Part shown: in pieces, positions 8,074 to 17,018 of the stretch | Numbering within the stretch: position 1 is the stretch's first letter | Layout of the letters: every line of letters begins with the position of its first letter | From: Thiohalocapsa sp. PB-PSB1 | GTDB lineage: Bacteria > Pseudomonadota > Gammaproteobacteria > Chromatiales > Chromatiaceae | Assembly: GCA_016745215.1 (NCBI GenBank) | Contig: CP050890.1 | Span: forward strand, 6,882,001 to 6,946,000 | Reading direction: 5' to 3' | DNA: 64,000 nt | Translations under genes and position numbers: made by a program | The notes under the pieces: generated by a model | The model's input: the letters and a program-made list of their open reading frames with translations, nothing else | Told to the model about the DNA's origin: nothing | Databases searched by the model: none

Positions 8074-9177
8074 TTACTCGCCCGCCGCCCAGCGTAGGGG
8101 CTTGGTGGTGAAGGGCGCACGCGGCTCGGGGCGCTTGGTGAGGCCATTCTGATACAGCCGCCAGACGAACTGATCGAACCGGTCCCCACCGAAGAAGGGT
8201 TCGCCGTTGACGACCATCAGCGGCACGCCACCGTGCCCGGTCTCCGCCATACCCTCGGCGTTGTCGATCCAGCACTGGTCGATCTTCTCCGGGTTCGCGC
8301 GGATGGTTGCGATCGCCTCGTCGTAATTGAGGCCCTCGACCCGATTCATGTACTCCTTGACGTAGTTGGGCCAATGGCCCTTGGCCGGATCATCCGCCGC
8401 TTCGGGGTTGTTCGGATGGACCACGCCGCTCCAGATCAGATAGGACACCTGGTTGACGAAATCGAGCGCCTTGCCCTGCTGTTCGGCGTAGCAGGCGAGG
8501 CGCGTGAGCCAGAAGATGTACGGCTGCTTTTCCGGCGGGTGGGTGAAGAGCCAGTTGTCCGGCCCCGGGACCTTGTCGCCCGGGTTCCACACCTGCCAGA
8601 TCGGATCAGGCACCGGGAAATTGAACGGAACGCCCAGGAATTTTCCTTGACGCCGACTATCCCACATCGTGTCTGGAATCTTGTAGGGAAGGCTGAAGAG
8701 GCCGCCGGCTTTGCCTTTGCCTCCCTTGGTCGAGCGCACCGCCACCGGCAGGACCGGGCGAATGTTGACGTTGACGTTGTAGTTGGAGTTCAGCCACACC
8801 AGCCGATTCAGCACCAGATAGCTGTAGGGGCTGCGCATGGACCAATACACATCGACCTCGAGCGGGTCGTTCTCCGTCACGATGCGCGTTCGCGGCTCCG
8901 GCGCGCCCTCCACCCTGGGCGGGAAGATGTTGTCGTTGAAGTGCGTCCACAGGAAGGCTTCCTGATTCATCGCCGGGTCATCGGTCACCGGCATCGGCGG
9001 CAGATCCGGAACGGCCGGGTCATCCGGCCAGGTCGTGTCCAGGCTCGTGTTCAACTCGTTCATCAACTCAGGCGTCAGGCGGGGAAACTCCTGGGCGATG
9101 GCCTGTAATGAATGGCTAAGCAGCAACGCGCCGAGCACGGAGGTGCCGGCACGCAATCGATTCGTGATTCTCGTCAT
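8074..9177 (-). CDS. Exported DsbA-fold protein, HCCA-isomerase/kappa-GST-like (paralogue)
   Basis: A 367-residue homologue of the protein at 4423-5478. It has a signal peptide (ending LQAIAQ), the shared WPDDPAVPDLPP leader, WSMRSPYSYLVLNRLVWLNS without CxxC, and GHGGVPLMVVNGEPFFGGDR. Functionally the same inference applies: a glutathione-type isomerase or transferase fold in the periplasm rather than a disulfide oxidase. It has an extra loop near residues 240-260 (VVHPNNPEAADDPAKG). A hydrolase fragment lies directly downstream, so this unit probably once contained an intact hydrolase, as the 3.4-5.5 kb locus still does. Confidence 0.75.
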   Translation of the reverse strand: MTRITNRLRAGTSVLGALLLSHSLQAIAQEFPRLTPELMNELNTSLDTTWPDDPAVPDLPPMPVTDDPAMNQEAFLWTHFNDNIFPPRVEGAPEPRTRIVTENDPLEVDVYWSMRSPYSYLVLNRLVWLNSNYNVNVNIRPVLPVAVRSTKGGKGKAGGLFSLPYKIPDTMWDSRRQGKFLGVPFNFPVPDPIWQVWNPGDKVPGPDNWLFTHPPEKQPYIFWLTRLACYAEQQGKALDFVNQVSYLIWSGVVHPNNPEAADDPAKGHWPNYVKEYMNRVEGLNYDEAIATIRANPEKIDQCWIDNAEGMAETGHGGVPLMVVNGEPFFGGDRFDQFVWRLYQNGLTKRPEPRAPFTTKPLRWAAGE

Positions 9178-9622
9178 TGATTACCTCCAGGGTGTGGCTG
9201 TCCGCGGTCCGCGCAGCAGGTCGCGTCGATCACGAACCGTCCACGGGCAGGCCATTGGGTCTAGGCGAGCGACCGTCGGACGCCTTATCGATTACTCCGG
9301 GAAATTGCTTCGGGCGGAGCCATGCGGAGAACTACGCAAACCGCGGGCCGGACTGCACCACACCGAGGCTGGCCGCTCCGTCAACCAGAATGGTCGGCGC
9401 CCCCGATACCACACGCAGGTCACCAGGCCAGAAGGCGACTCCAAATCACCCGCCGCGTCGCGAAATCCCGGCCCGAGACTATAGTGGCCGAGGCGTGCTC
9501 GGCTATGCAAATCGCGCAAAGATGTGATTGCACTGGATGCGGCAGTCGCCAGTCAGCGAGGCGCTGGGGCGCTTCGGGCGACCTGTTCGTCGTGATTTCG
9601 GGGTCTCAGGGGTCGTCGGCCC
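9178..9622. other. Gene-free upstream stretch
   Basis: About 450 bases upstream of the minus-strand HCCA-isomerase-like gene hold no supported gene. A minus-strand phrase reading DLRVVSGAPTILVDGAASLG may be a protein scrap but was not recognised. Confidence 0.3.
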
Positions 9623-9807
9623 ATCCTGACAACAGGGCAAACGCATCTAAATCCTGCATGTTTTCTGTAAGATCAACTCATTTCATGAATTTTACTTAAA
9701 CGAGCTGTTGAAAGTGCCTCTTTTTTCTGGCTATCACGGCTATAGATTCTGATTATCCTACTGATTTATAAAAATATATTTTCATGCGTTTGCCCTGATC
9801 CTGACAA
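9623..9807. mobile_element. 165-bp MITE with intact 10-bp target duplication
   Basis: A 14-base perfect terminal inverted repeat, CAGGGCAAACGCAT, bounds 9633-9797. It is flanked on both sides by the 10-base direct repeat ATCCTGACAA (9623-9632 and 9798-9807). The interior is AT-rich and has no coding capacity. A 10-base duplication fits mobilisation by an IS4-type transposase, fragments of which occur at 2.0 and 42.4 kb; that link is inference. Confidence 0.85.
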
Positions 9808-9859
9808 TGGCGCTGAAGAAAGCTACACTGTTCTCTCCGCATTGCCGTACCCTGGGTGC

Positions 9860-9900
9860 TTCGCCAAAGTGTCCGTTGCGAGTTCGCAAACTGCATAGCG
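9860..9900 (+). promoter_or_regulatory. Recurring composite box upstream of the permease
   Basis: TTCGCAAACTGCATAGCG at 9883-9900, preceded by TTCGCCAAAGTGTCCGTTG, resembles the second AraC-associated box at 56.8 kb. It lies about 185 bases before the permease start. Operator function is inferred only from recurrence. Confidence 0.3.
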
Positions 9901-10083
9901 TCGGATTTTCACCGATGCCATATTGCCGGCTGTCGCGCGAAGGATGTGATCGCCCAGGTGATCAAGCATCGGCCCCAAAGCGACTGAACCCCGCGCATCC
10001 GCAGCGGTTCGGACGGCAGACTGGCGCAGCAACACGGTCGACCTCGCGCGTGAACACTCCGAACCTCCAGGAGACGATCAAGA

Positions 10084-11418
10084 TTGACCAGCCAACCTAA
10101 TGCGCAGCACATGAGCGTGCGCGGCGCCGTGTCGCTCGGAGTCGGCTCGATCGTCGGCGCCGGCATCTTCGCACTGATGGGCGTGGCAGCGGCCCAGTCG
10201 GGCTCCGCGGTGTGGGTCTCGTTCTTGGTGGCCGGCATCATCGCGCTGCTGACCGGGCATTCCTTCGCGCAGCTCGGTATTTGTTATCCATCTCAGGGCG
10301 GCGCGGTGGAGTATCTGGTGCAGGCCTATGGTCGCGGCTGGTTCTCCGGTGCCTGCTCAATCCTGTTCTACATCGCCTGCCTGATCGGTATGGCGATGAT
10401 CGCGCTGTCCTTCGGCAAGTTCGCGACGCGGCTGTTCGGCATCACCGAGAACCTCATGCTCTGGGAGCGCGTACTTGCCTCGGGGCTGATTGTCGGGCTC
10501 AGCGCATTGCGTCTGATCGGTTCGCGGTCGGCGAACCTGCTTGGGCGGGTTGTTGTGGTTGCGAATCTCGTGGTCGTCGCCGGCTTTGCGGTGGCCTTGT
10601 CGCCGCACGTCGACGGAGGGCGCCTTAGCGTCGAGACCTGGCCCGGCGCGGTCCCGATCCTGGGCAGCCTCGCGTTGACCTTCTTCGCGTTCACCGGGTT
10701 CGAGGTGATCAGCAACACCGCCGAGCGCATGCGCAATCCGGCCCGCGATCTGCCCCGCGCGATGTACGCCACCATCGGCATCGTCTTGGTGCTCTACGTC
10801 GGCCTGGCCATGGCGGTGGTGGGTGTCGTCTCCGAAGATCAGCTAGGCGCCAGCGGCGCGACCTTGCTTGCGGTTGCGGCACGGGAGATCTTCGGCCAAT
10901 TCGGCTTCACGCTGCTATTGATCAGTGCCGTGATCTCGTCCGTCACCTGCCTGAACGGCGGGCTGTTCGGTATCACCAGCACCACCTATACCCTCGCGGA
11001 GCGCGGCCAGCTGCCGTCGCGCTTCATGCAGCAGATCGGCGTCAGCACCCGTGGCCTCACCATCTCCGCCGCGCTCGCCCTACTGCTGCTCAACCTGTTC
11101 GACCTGGAGACGGTGGCGTCCCTCGGTGCCGCGACGACGCTGCTGGTCTATTCGCTGGTCAATTTCGGCGCGCTTAAATTGGTAGGTGGGGCCGGGGTGC
11201 AGCGCGCGGTGATTCTGGCGAGCGTGATTGCCTGTTCGGGCACGGTCGGCATCTGGCTGCTGTACACGCTGCAGACCGCACCAAGCTCGGTGGCCGTGTT
11301 CCTGTTCTTCCTGGCCGCGGCTGTCGGCGCCGAGCATTTGCTCGCTCGCGTGCGCGGTCAGATCCGCCCCCAGAGCGACTGGGACACCGGGGCTGAGTCC
11401 CGGCCAGCCGAGCGTTGA
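10084..11418 (+). CDS. APC-superfamily amino acid/polyamine permease
   Basis: A 444-residue inner-membrane transporter with about 12 hydrophobic segments. GSIVGAGIFALMGVAA (about 20-35) is the conserved TM1 loop of APC transporters, and FFAFTGFEVISNTAERMRNP near 200 is the TM6 consensus. The chosen start is TTG at 10084, with AGGAG at 10070 nine bases upstream; the first ATG (10111) lacks a site. It overlaps or abuts the next reading frame (TGATG), and the downstream amidase-like gene suggests uptake of an amino acid, polyamine or small peptide derivative. Confidence 0.85.
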   Translation: MTSQPNAQHMSVRGAVSLGVGSIVGAGIFALMGVAAAQSGSAVWVSFLVAGIIALLTGHSFAQLGICYPSQGGAVEYLVQAYGRGWFSGACSILFYIACLIGMAMIALSFGKFATRLFGITENLMLWERVLASGLIVGLSALRLIGSRSANLLGRVVVVANLVVVAGFAVALSPHVDGGRLSVETWPGAVPILGSLALTFFAFTGFEVISNTAERMRNPARDLPRAMYATIGIVLVLYVGLAMAVVGVVSEDQLGASGATLLAVAAREIFGQFGFTLLLISAVISSVTCLNGGLFGITSTTYTLAERGQLPSRFMQQIGVSTRGLTISAALALLLLNLFDLETVASLGAATTLLVYSLVNFGALKLVGGAGVQRAVILASVIACSGTVGIWLLYTLQTAPSSVAVFLFFLAAAVGAEHLLARVRGQIRPQSDWDTGAESRPAER

Positions 11419-11468
11419 TGAACAGGGTCACGGCGCCCCGAGCGCATCCGACCGGAGAGTTCGCTTCG

Positions 11469-12161
11469 ATGAGATCAGTCACACCCGCGTCCCTGAACAC
11501 AGGCCCGCCCCGCCGCTTTCTGTCTCTGCCTTTCTGTCTGATGGCCGCGCTGACGGGAGCGCTTGGGCTCAGCGGCGCGGTGACCGCCGCCGACGCCGAG
11601 GCGCCCGCTGCAATGCCCAAGGCTTGCTCGACGGCGTGTGAGACACCCTTCGGCGATGTCCTCGGGCGGTCGCCGAAGGGCGTGGTGGCCTACTCCAATT
11701 GCCGAGCGGAGTGCGTGTTACCACGGCGCCATGAGGTCGATGGCACCTATACCGGACTCAAGTGGCAGTGCGTCGAGTACGCGCGCCGTTGGCTGCTGGT
11801 GAATCACGGTGCGGTATTCGGCGATGTGGATATCGCCGCCGACATCTGGACCAAGATCGATCGGCTGACAAAGGTCGCGGATCAGTCCGAGATCCCGCTC
11901 GCCGCGAGGCTCAACGGCTCGCCGGAGCCGCCGCGCCGGGGGGATCTGTTGATCTACGCAAAGGCGCTGTACGGCACCGGCCATGTGGCGGTGGTGCTCG
12001 GCGTCGATCCCGCTCGCAACCTGATCCGCGTCGGCGAGCAGAACTTCGAGAACGACCCCTGGAGCGGCTCGAGCGCCCGGGAGATCGCATACATCGAGCG
12101 CGCCGGCCGCGTCTGGGTGCTGGACTCGTATCTGATCGGATGGAAGCAGGAGACGCGGTGA
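11469..12161 (+). CDS. Exported CHAP/glutathionylspermidine-amidase-like hydrolase
   Basis: A 230-residue protein with a signal peptide and a CHAP cysteine-peptidase domain. WQCVEYARRWL places the catalytic Cys at about 101, GTGHVAVV gives the His, and GEQNFEN follows. This block order matches the amidase half of glutathionylspermidine synthetase/amidase. Outside the cytoplasm it would cleave a gamma-Glu or glutathionyl amide, or peptidoglycan. ATG at 11469 is preferred (GGAGAG, spacing 9, good signal peptide); the frame is open from 11418, coupled to the permease stop. Confidence 0.7.
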   Translation: MRSVTPASLNTGPPRRFLSLPFCLMAALTGALGLSGAVTAADAEAPAAMPKACSTACETPFGDVLGRSPKGVVAYSNCRAECVLPRRHEVDGTYTGLKWQCVEYARRWLLVNHGAVFGDVDIAADIWTKIDRLTKVADQSEIPLAARLNGSPEPPRRGDLLIYAKALYGTGHVAVVLGVDPARNLIRVGEQNFENDPWSGSSAREIAYIERAGRVWVLDSYLIGWKQETR

Positions 12162-12228
12162 ATGTCATCACACCGCCCGCCGAACGCCCGGCTCAGCCCC
12201 TTATCGAGCTATTGCAGAGAGTAATGAG

Positions 12229-13602
12229 ATGAGACAGCAGATCACCGGATGCAGCGTCGTGTTGGCGCTCGCCTTGATGGGGCTTGGCGCCTGCGGGCAG
12301 GCCGTCGCCGATGATGCCGCGGCGGACGGGGCCGGCGCTCCGGCGTCCCGCCCCGGCATCGTGCCCATCCCGAACTACGGCGGCGGTCTCGGCGAACGGG
12401 CCTATCTCCTGGGCGACTTCGGCGGCAGGCGGACCGAGTGGGCCAACAACGGCTTTCAGTTCGATGTGGACACGGTGAGCTGGGCCGAGTCCGTCGTCGA
12501 CGGCGGGCAGTCCGGCGCCACCCGCTTCGGCGCCAACCTCACCTACAACTTCACCATCGACCTGATGCGCGCCGGCATTCTGCCCGGGGCCATGATCCAG
12601 GTCCGTGCGGAGTCGCTGGTGGGCGACAAGAGCGCCAGTGCCAACACGGGCCAACTAGTACCGGCGAACACCGCATCCCTGTCCCCGACCAACTATAACG
12701 TGCTCGGCGCGGGTTATGACCTAGCCCTATCGCAGCTCTCCTGGCTGCAGATGTTCAGCGAGCGCTTCGGCGTCATCTTCGGCAAGCTCGACCTCTACGC
12801 CGACGGAGCGCCGAGTGAGTTCGCCGGCGGTCGCGGTCGCACCCTGTTCATGAACTGGAGCCTGAACTACCCAACACCGGCGCTGTACGTCCCCTCATCC
12901 ACCCTCGGCGCCGGCGTCGTGCTGCTCCCCAACCGAGATTTGAGCATCACCAGCATGCTGCTCAGCGGCACCCAATGCGCGAACAGCGACTGTTTCAACG
13001 ACCTGGACGACAAAGGGGGCCTCTGGGCGACCAACGCGAGCTATCAATACCGGTTCCGAGGCCTGCCCGGCGGCGTGAACGGTTCCGTCATGTATTTCTT
13101 CGACAAGGACTTCACCGAACTCGGCTCCGTCACCTTCGTACCGACGGAAGGGCTGAAAGGCTCGGAGGAGAGCGAGTCTTGGATCGCCGGCGGTTCCTTC
13201 TGGCAATACCTGGCCGTGAAGGGGGTCCACGAGGGACCGGTCAACCTCACCAACAAGGTTCCCGACCTCCAGGGCTGGGGGCTCTTCGGCAGCCTCACCT
13301 TCGCGGACAACAGGACCAACCCGTGGAAGACGAGCCTCAACCTCGGCATCGGCGGGCGCGGCATCATCCCCAAGCGACCGAATGACCTGTTCGGGGTGGG
13401 CTACTTCTACAACGACTTGGAAAAGACTCTGCTCGAAGAGACGGCCAACTTGGACGATCATGGTCAGGGGGTCGAGGCCTTCTACAACCTGGCGATCACC
13501 AACGCCATCCGACTCTCCGCCAACGTGCAATACCTCTCCTCGGTCGATCGCGACGTCGATGACTCGCTCTATGTCGCCGGGCGTCTTCAGGTGCTGTTCT
13601 GA
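12229..13602 (+). CDS. OprB-family carbohydrate-selective porin
   Basis: A 457-residue outer-membrane protein with a signal peptide. LLGDFGGRRTEWANNGFQFD is the family entry motif, repeated beta-strand pairs follow, and the chain ends in a C-terminal Phe (GRLQVLF), the sorting mark of outer-membrane barrels. OprB porins pass sugars and other neutral or acidic solutes. The gene follows the permease and amidase, suggesting an uptake operon. A second OprB gene is at 53.3 kb. Confidence 0.85.
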   Translation: MRQQITGCSVVLALALMGLGACGQAVADDAAADGAGAPASRPGIVPIPNYGGGLGERAYLLGDFGGRRTEWANNGFQFDVDTVSWAESVVDGGQSGATRFGANLTYNFTIDLMRAGILPGAMIQVRAESLVGDKSASANTGQLVPANTASLSPTNYNVLGAGYDLALSQLSWLQMFSERFGVIFGKLDLYADGAPSEFAGGRGRTLFMNWSLNYPTPALYVPSSTLGAGVVLLPNRDLSITSMLLSGTQCANSDCFNDLDDKGGLWATNASYQYRFRGLPGGVNGSVMYFFDKDFTELGSVTFVPTEGLKGSEESESWIAGGSFWQYLAVKGVHEGPVNLTNKVPDLQGWGLFGSLTFADNRTNPWKTSLNLGIGGRGIIPKRPNDLFGVGYFYNDLEKTLLEETANLDDHGQGVEAFYNLAITNAIRLSANVQYLSSVDRDVDDSLYVAGRLQVLF

Positions 13603-13665
13603 AAGACCGGCTACGGAATGCGCATGGCCCTGGGCTCCAAGGCCCCCAACCCTGAGAGGCCAAGA

Positions 13666-14574
13666 ATGACGAAGACATCGACAATTCAATCATTGCGAAC
13701 CGCACTGGGGTCGCTGCTTATATCGACGCTAGTTCTTGCGACGGCGTACGGCAGCCCAATCACGGCTGATGACTTGGCAGGTGCCGCCACGAATCCGTTG
13801 GCCAACCTGATGCAGTTCCAGTTTCAGTATCAGTACAACGGCGGGTACCACAACAGCAACGATACCTCGCAGATGGGTGTCATCCAGCCGGTTATCCCTT
13901 TCAATCTGCCGTTTGCGTCCGTGCCGACCGTGATCACGCGAACGACCATTCCCTATCTCACCACGCCGGAGATCGACGTCGGCAACAAGCTCGGCTCTGT
14001 CTCAGTGGGGCTGCCCGAAGACGGCTTCGTGGATGCCCCGCCCAGCCTCAATGGCAAGATCGACAGCCAGTCCGAGTGGGGGGATATTGTCTCTCTTGCC
14101 CTGTTTCTTCCGAGGCTCAATCTGAAGGGGCAGACCATCGGCATCGGCCCCGTCGCCTCGTTCCCGTTGTCGTCCAACAAGCTCACGGGCACCGGAAAGT
14201 GGTAGCTCGGCCCGGCGGCCGTGTATATCAATACCAAGACACCCACCTGGCAGTGGGGCGCCCTCGCTTACCACATGTGGGACGTCGCCGACAGCCAGAG
14301 CGACCGGCATTACCAGAGTAAGTCATTCCTGCAGCCCGTGCTTGTCAAGCACTTCAACAAGGGTTGGTATGTCGGCACCCAAGACCTGCTCTGGTCCTAC
14401 GATTGGCGCAGCGCGAAATGGAACATTCCGCTGGGCGTTCGCTTTGGACGAGTCACCAAAATCGGTAAACAACCAGTGAACCTCTTTGTGGAGCCGATCT
14501 ACCAACCCGTCGATGACGGCGTGCAGATGGAATGGGCCGTCAAGCTGAACATGACGTTCCTGTTTCCAAAGTGA
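13666..14574 (+). pseudogene. Porin-like exported protein interrupted by in-frame TAG
   Basis: Two frames that would make one chain of about 302 residues are separated by a single TAG at 14203-14205, between TGTGKW and LGPAAVYIN. The N-terminal part has a signal peptide and beta-rich strands; the C-terminal part ends in MTFLFPK. It resembles the exported neuromedin-U-like family in proteobacteria. The start at 13666 follows GAGAGG. The two halves are otherwise undamaged, so this is a recent loss or a suppressible amber. Confidence 0.65.
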
Positions 14575-14780
14575 TCCATGTCGCGACCAACTCGCCCGAT
14601 GCCTTCGTGATCGGTGTCCGCGGAACTTGGGAGGATGCCTACAACTGGGCCACGGGCAACGAGATCACCCCCTGCTGATCAAGGCCAAGCTCAAGAAGCT
14701 GACCGGTGTGCTGAACTGGATGTATCCCGACTCCCTGCATGTGCATGCGCCGATCTGGCAGGCAAGTGATTGTTGAGAGA
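14575..14780 (+). pseudogene. Unrecognised protein scraps before sulfatase 1
   Basis: Two short plus-strand stretches read like protein: VATNSPDAFVIGVRGTWEDA near 14580-14640 and KLKKLTGVLNWMYPDSLH near 14690-14745. They are in different frames, so this is the tail of a broken gene. Family not recognised. Confidence 0.3.
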
Positions 14781-14791
14781 TCCTGAGCGCG

Positions 14792-14821
14792 GCGGGGTGG
14801 CGGCTGGCCCTGCCACCCCGC
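14792..14821 (+). terminator. GC-rich hairpin before sulfatase 1
   Basis: GCGGGGTGGC pairs with GCCACCCCGC across a 10-base loop. Equivalent hairpins follow each sulfatase gene. Confidence 0.5.
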
Positions 14822-14858
14822 GAAGAGACATCAATTCCTATCGACATGAGGATATCAA

Positions 14859-16910
14859 ATGGCTAGCCATACCTACCGAAAGTCCAAAATACTGTTCAGC
14901 GCTGCTTTGCTCTGCGGCACCTTTATCACGGCAGTCCAGGTGCTTGCTCAGAGCAGCGCGCCCCCGACCGACCGCACCTACCTGCCGGTGCCGGACCCCG
15001 AGCGTAAGACATACAGCGAGCTCGACGTCCGCAACGCCGAGAAGCCCGACAGCTACGCCGGCGTCTCCGCCCCGAAGAACGCGCCGAATGTGGTCGTCAT
15101 CCTGATGGACGACATCGGCTTTGGCGCGGCCAGCCCGTTCGGCGGGCCGATTGATATGCCCAATATTGACAAGCTCGCCAATGAGGGCGTGCGCTTCAAC
15201 AACTTCCACACGGCGGCGCTCTGCTCGCCCACCCGGGTCGCGCTTCAGAGCGGCCGCAACCACCATATGGCCGCCATGGGCAGCATCATGGAGTGGTCGA
15301 CCGGTTTCCCCGGGTACACCGGACGCCACCCGGAGGACGCGGCATTCCTCGCCGAGATCCTCCGGCTCAACGGCTACAGTACCGCGCATTTCGGCAAGGC
15401 GCACGAGACGGCGGCCTGGGAAAACAGCCCGGTCGGACCGTTCGCCCGCTGGCCGACCGGGGCGGGCTACGACCGCTTCTATGGGTTCATGGGCGGCGAG
15501 ACCGACCAGTGGCACCCGATGATGTACGACCAGAACCAACTGATCGATCCGGCCGCGGACAACCCTGACTATCACCTGACCGAGGACATCACCGACCAAG
15601 CCATCAGCTGGATCCGCCAGCACGAGGCGATCACCCCCGACCGGCCCTACTTCGTCTACTTCGCGACCGGCGCGGTCCACGCGCCGCACCAGGTCCCGGC
15701 CAAGTACATCGACCGTTACAAGGGTCGCTTCGACCAGGGCTGGGATGCCATCCGCGACGACATCCTGGCGCGCCAGATCAAGCTCGGCTGGGTTCCCGAG
15801 GGCACGGTGAACGCCGAGCGGCCCAAGGACATCAAGGCATGGGACGACCTGAGCGCCGATGAGAAACGCCTCTTCGCCCGCCAGGCGGAGATCTGGGCCG
15901 GCTTCGGTGAGCACGCCGACGAGCACATCGGACGGCTTCTCGACGCCATCGATGCGCTCCCGGACGCCGACAACACGCTCGTGATCGCCATCATCGGCGA
16001 CAACGGCTCGAGCGCCGAAGGCACCATGGTCGGCCTCTACAACGCGATGGCCTACTTCAACGGCGTTCCCACGACGGTCGAGGACAACCTCGCCCAGATC
16101 GACAAGCTCGGCGGCCCGGAGTCCTACCCGCACATGGCGATCGGCTGGGCGTACGGGACGTCCGCTCCGTTCGCGTGGATGAAGCAGGTCGCCTCCGATT
16201 TCGGCGGGACCCAGAACCCGATGATCATGCGCTGGCCCGGCCGCTTCAAGGCCGACGACAAGATTCGGAGCCAGTTCCACCACGTCACCGACGTCGCGCC
16301 CACCGTCCTCGATGCCGCCGGGCTGCCCGAGCCCACCATGGTCAACGGTGTCAAGCAGGTCCCGATGGCCGGCACGAGCATGCTCTACGCGATCGACGAC
16401 CCGGACGCGGAGACGACACACCCCACCCAGTACTTCGAGATCATGGGTAACCGCGCGATCTACCATGAAGGGTGGCTTGCCCGTGTCATCCACTTCCTGC
16501 CCTGGGAGAGCAAGCCGGCCGGCGGCCTTTTCGGCGGTTGGGCGGCCTGGCTCGACGACGGCGTGCCGGTCTTCACCTACAACTATCTTGCCACGGACGA
16601 GTACAGCATTCGCGGCAGTGATCCGCTGCCCAAGGGCGAGAACGAGATCGTCTTCGACTTTGACTACGAGGGGGGCAAGAAGCCCGGCCAAGGCGGCACG
16701 ATGACGATCAGCGTGGGCGGCAAAAAGGTCGGCGAGGGTCGCATCGACAAGACCCAGCCCCTCGTGATGGGCACCGAGGCCTTCGGCGTGGGCCACGACT
16801 CGGAGACCCCCGTGGTGGCCGATTACGGTTGGGCACCGCGGTTGGGCACCGGACAACCACTTCCGTGGCGGCATGCTCGGCGCCGTGAAGATCTCCCAGA
16901 CCAAGACTGA
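14859..16910 (+). CDS. Exported arylsulfatase 1 (internally shortened)
   Basis: A 683-residue type I sulfatase with a signal peptide (ending VLAQ). CSPTR at 122-126 is the formylglycine motif; MDDIGFGA and GDNGSSAEGTM are metal-site strands. Compared with the neighbouring 791-residue paralogue it lacks about 110 residues after PWESKP. After VVADYG the frame shifts: a plus-frame reading PDNHFRGGMLGAVKISQ appears out of frame near 16845-16890, so the native C-terminus seems lost. The catalytic core is intact, so activity is possible but folding is uncertain. Periplasmic; likely acts on a sulfate ester. Confidence 0.8.
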   Translation: MASHTYRKSKILFSAALLCGTFITAVQVLAQSSAPPTDRTYLPVPDPERKTYSELDVRNAEKPDSYAGVSAPKNAPNVVVILMDDIGFGAASPFGGPIDMPNIDKLANEGVRFNNFHTAALCSPTRVALQSGRNHHMAAMGSIMEWSTGFPGYTGRHPEDAAFLAEILRLNGYSTAHFGKAHETAAWENSPVGPFARWPTGAGYDRFYGFMGGETDQWHPMMYDQNQLIDPAADNPDYHLTEDITDQAISWIRQHEAITPDRPYFVYFATGAVHAPHQVPAKYIDRYKGRFDQGWDAIRDDILARQIKLGWVPEGTVNAERPKDIKAWDDLSADEKRLFARQAEIWAGFGEHADEHIGRLLDAIDALPDADNTLVIAIIGDNGSSAEGTMVGLYNAMAYFNGVPTTVEDNLAQIDKLGGPESYPHMAIGWAYGTSAPFAWMKQVASDFGGTQNPMIMRWPGRFKADDKIRSQFHHVTDVAPTVLDAAGLPEPTMVNGVKQVPMAGTSMLYAIDDPDAETTHPTQYFEIMGNRAIYHEGWLARVIHFLPWESKPAGGLFGGWAAWLDDGVPVFTYNYLATDEYSIRGSDPLPKGENEIVFDFDYEGGKKPGQGGTMTISVGGKKVGEGRIDKTQPLVMGTEAFGVGHDSETPVVADYGWAPRLGTGQPLPWRHARRREDLPDQD

Positions 16911-16954
16911 GACCAAGACTGAGACCAAGTGATTGGTTCGAGATCCTGAGGAAA

Positions 16955-16982
16955 GCGGGATGGCGGCGTGCCGCCATCCCGC
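16955..16982 (+). terminator. Perfect hairpin between the sulfatases
   Basis: GCGGGATGGCGGC pairs fully with GCCGCCATCCCGC across a 2-base gap. No T-run follows. It may end sulfatase 1 mRNA or stabilise transcript ends. Confidence 0.55.
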
Positions 16983-17018
16983 GAATAGCCTTAAGTCCTT
17001 CCTGCTCCGGAGCATGAC

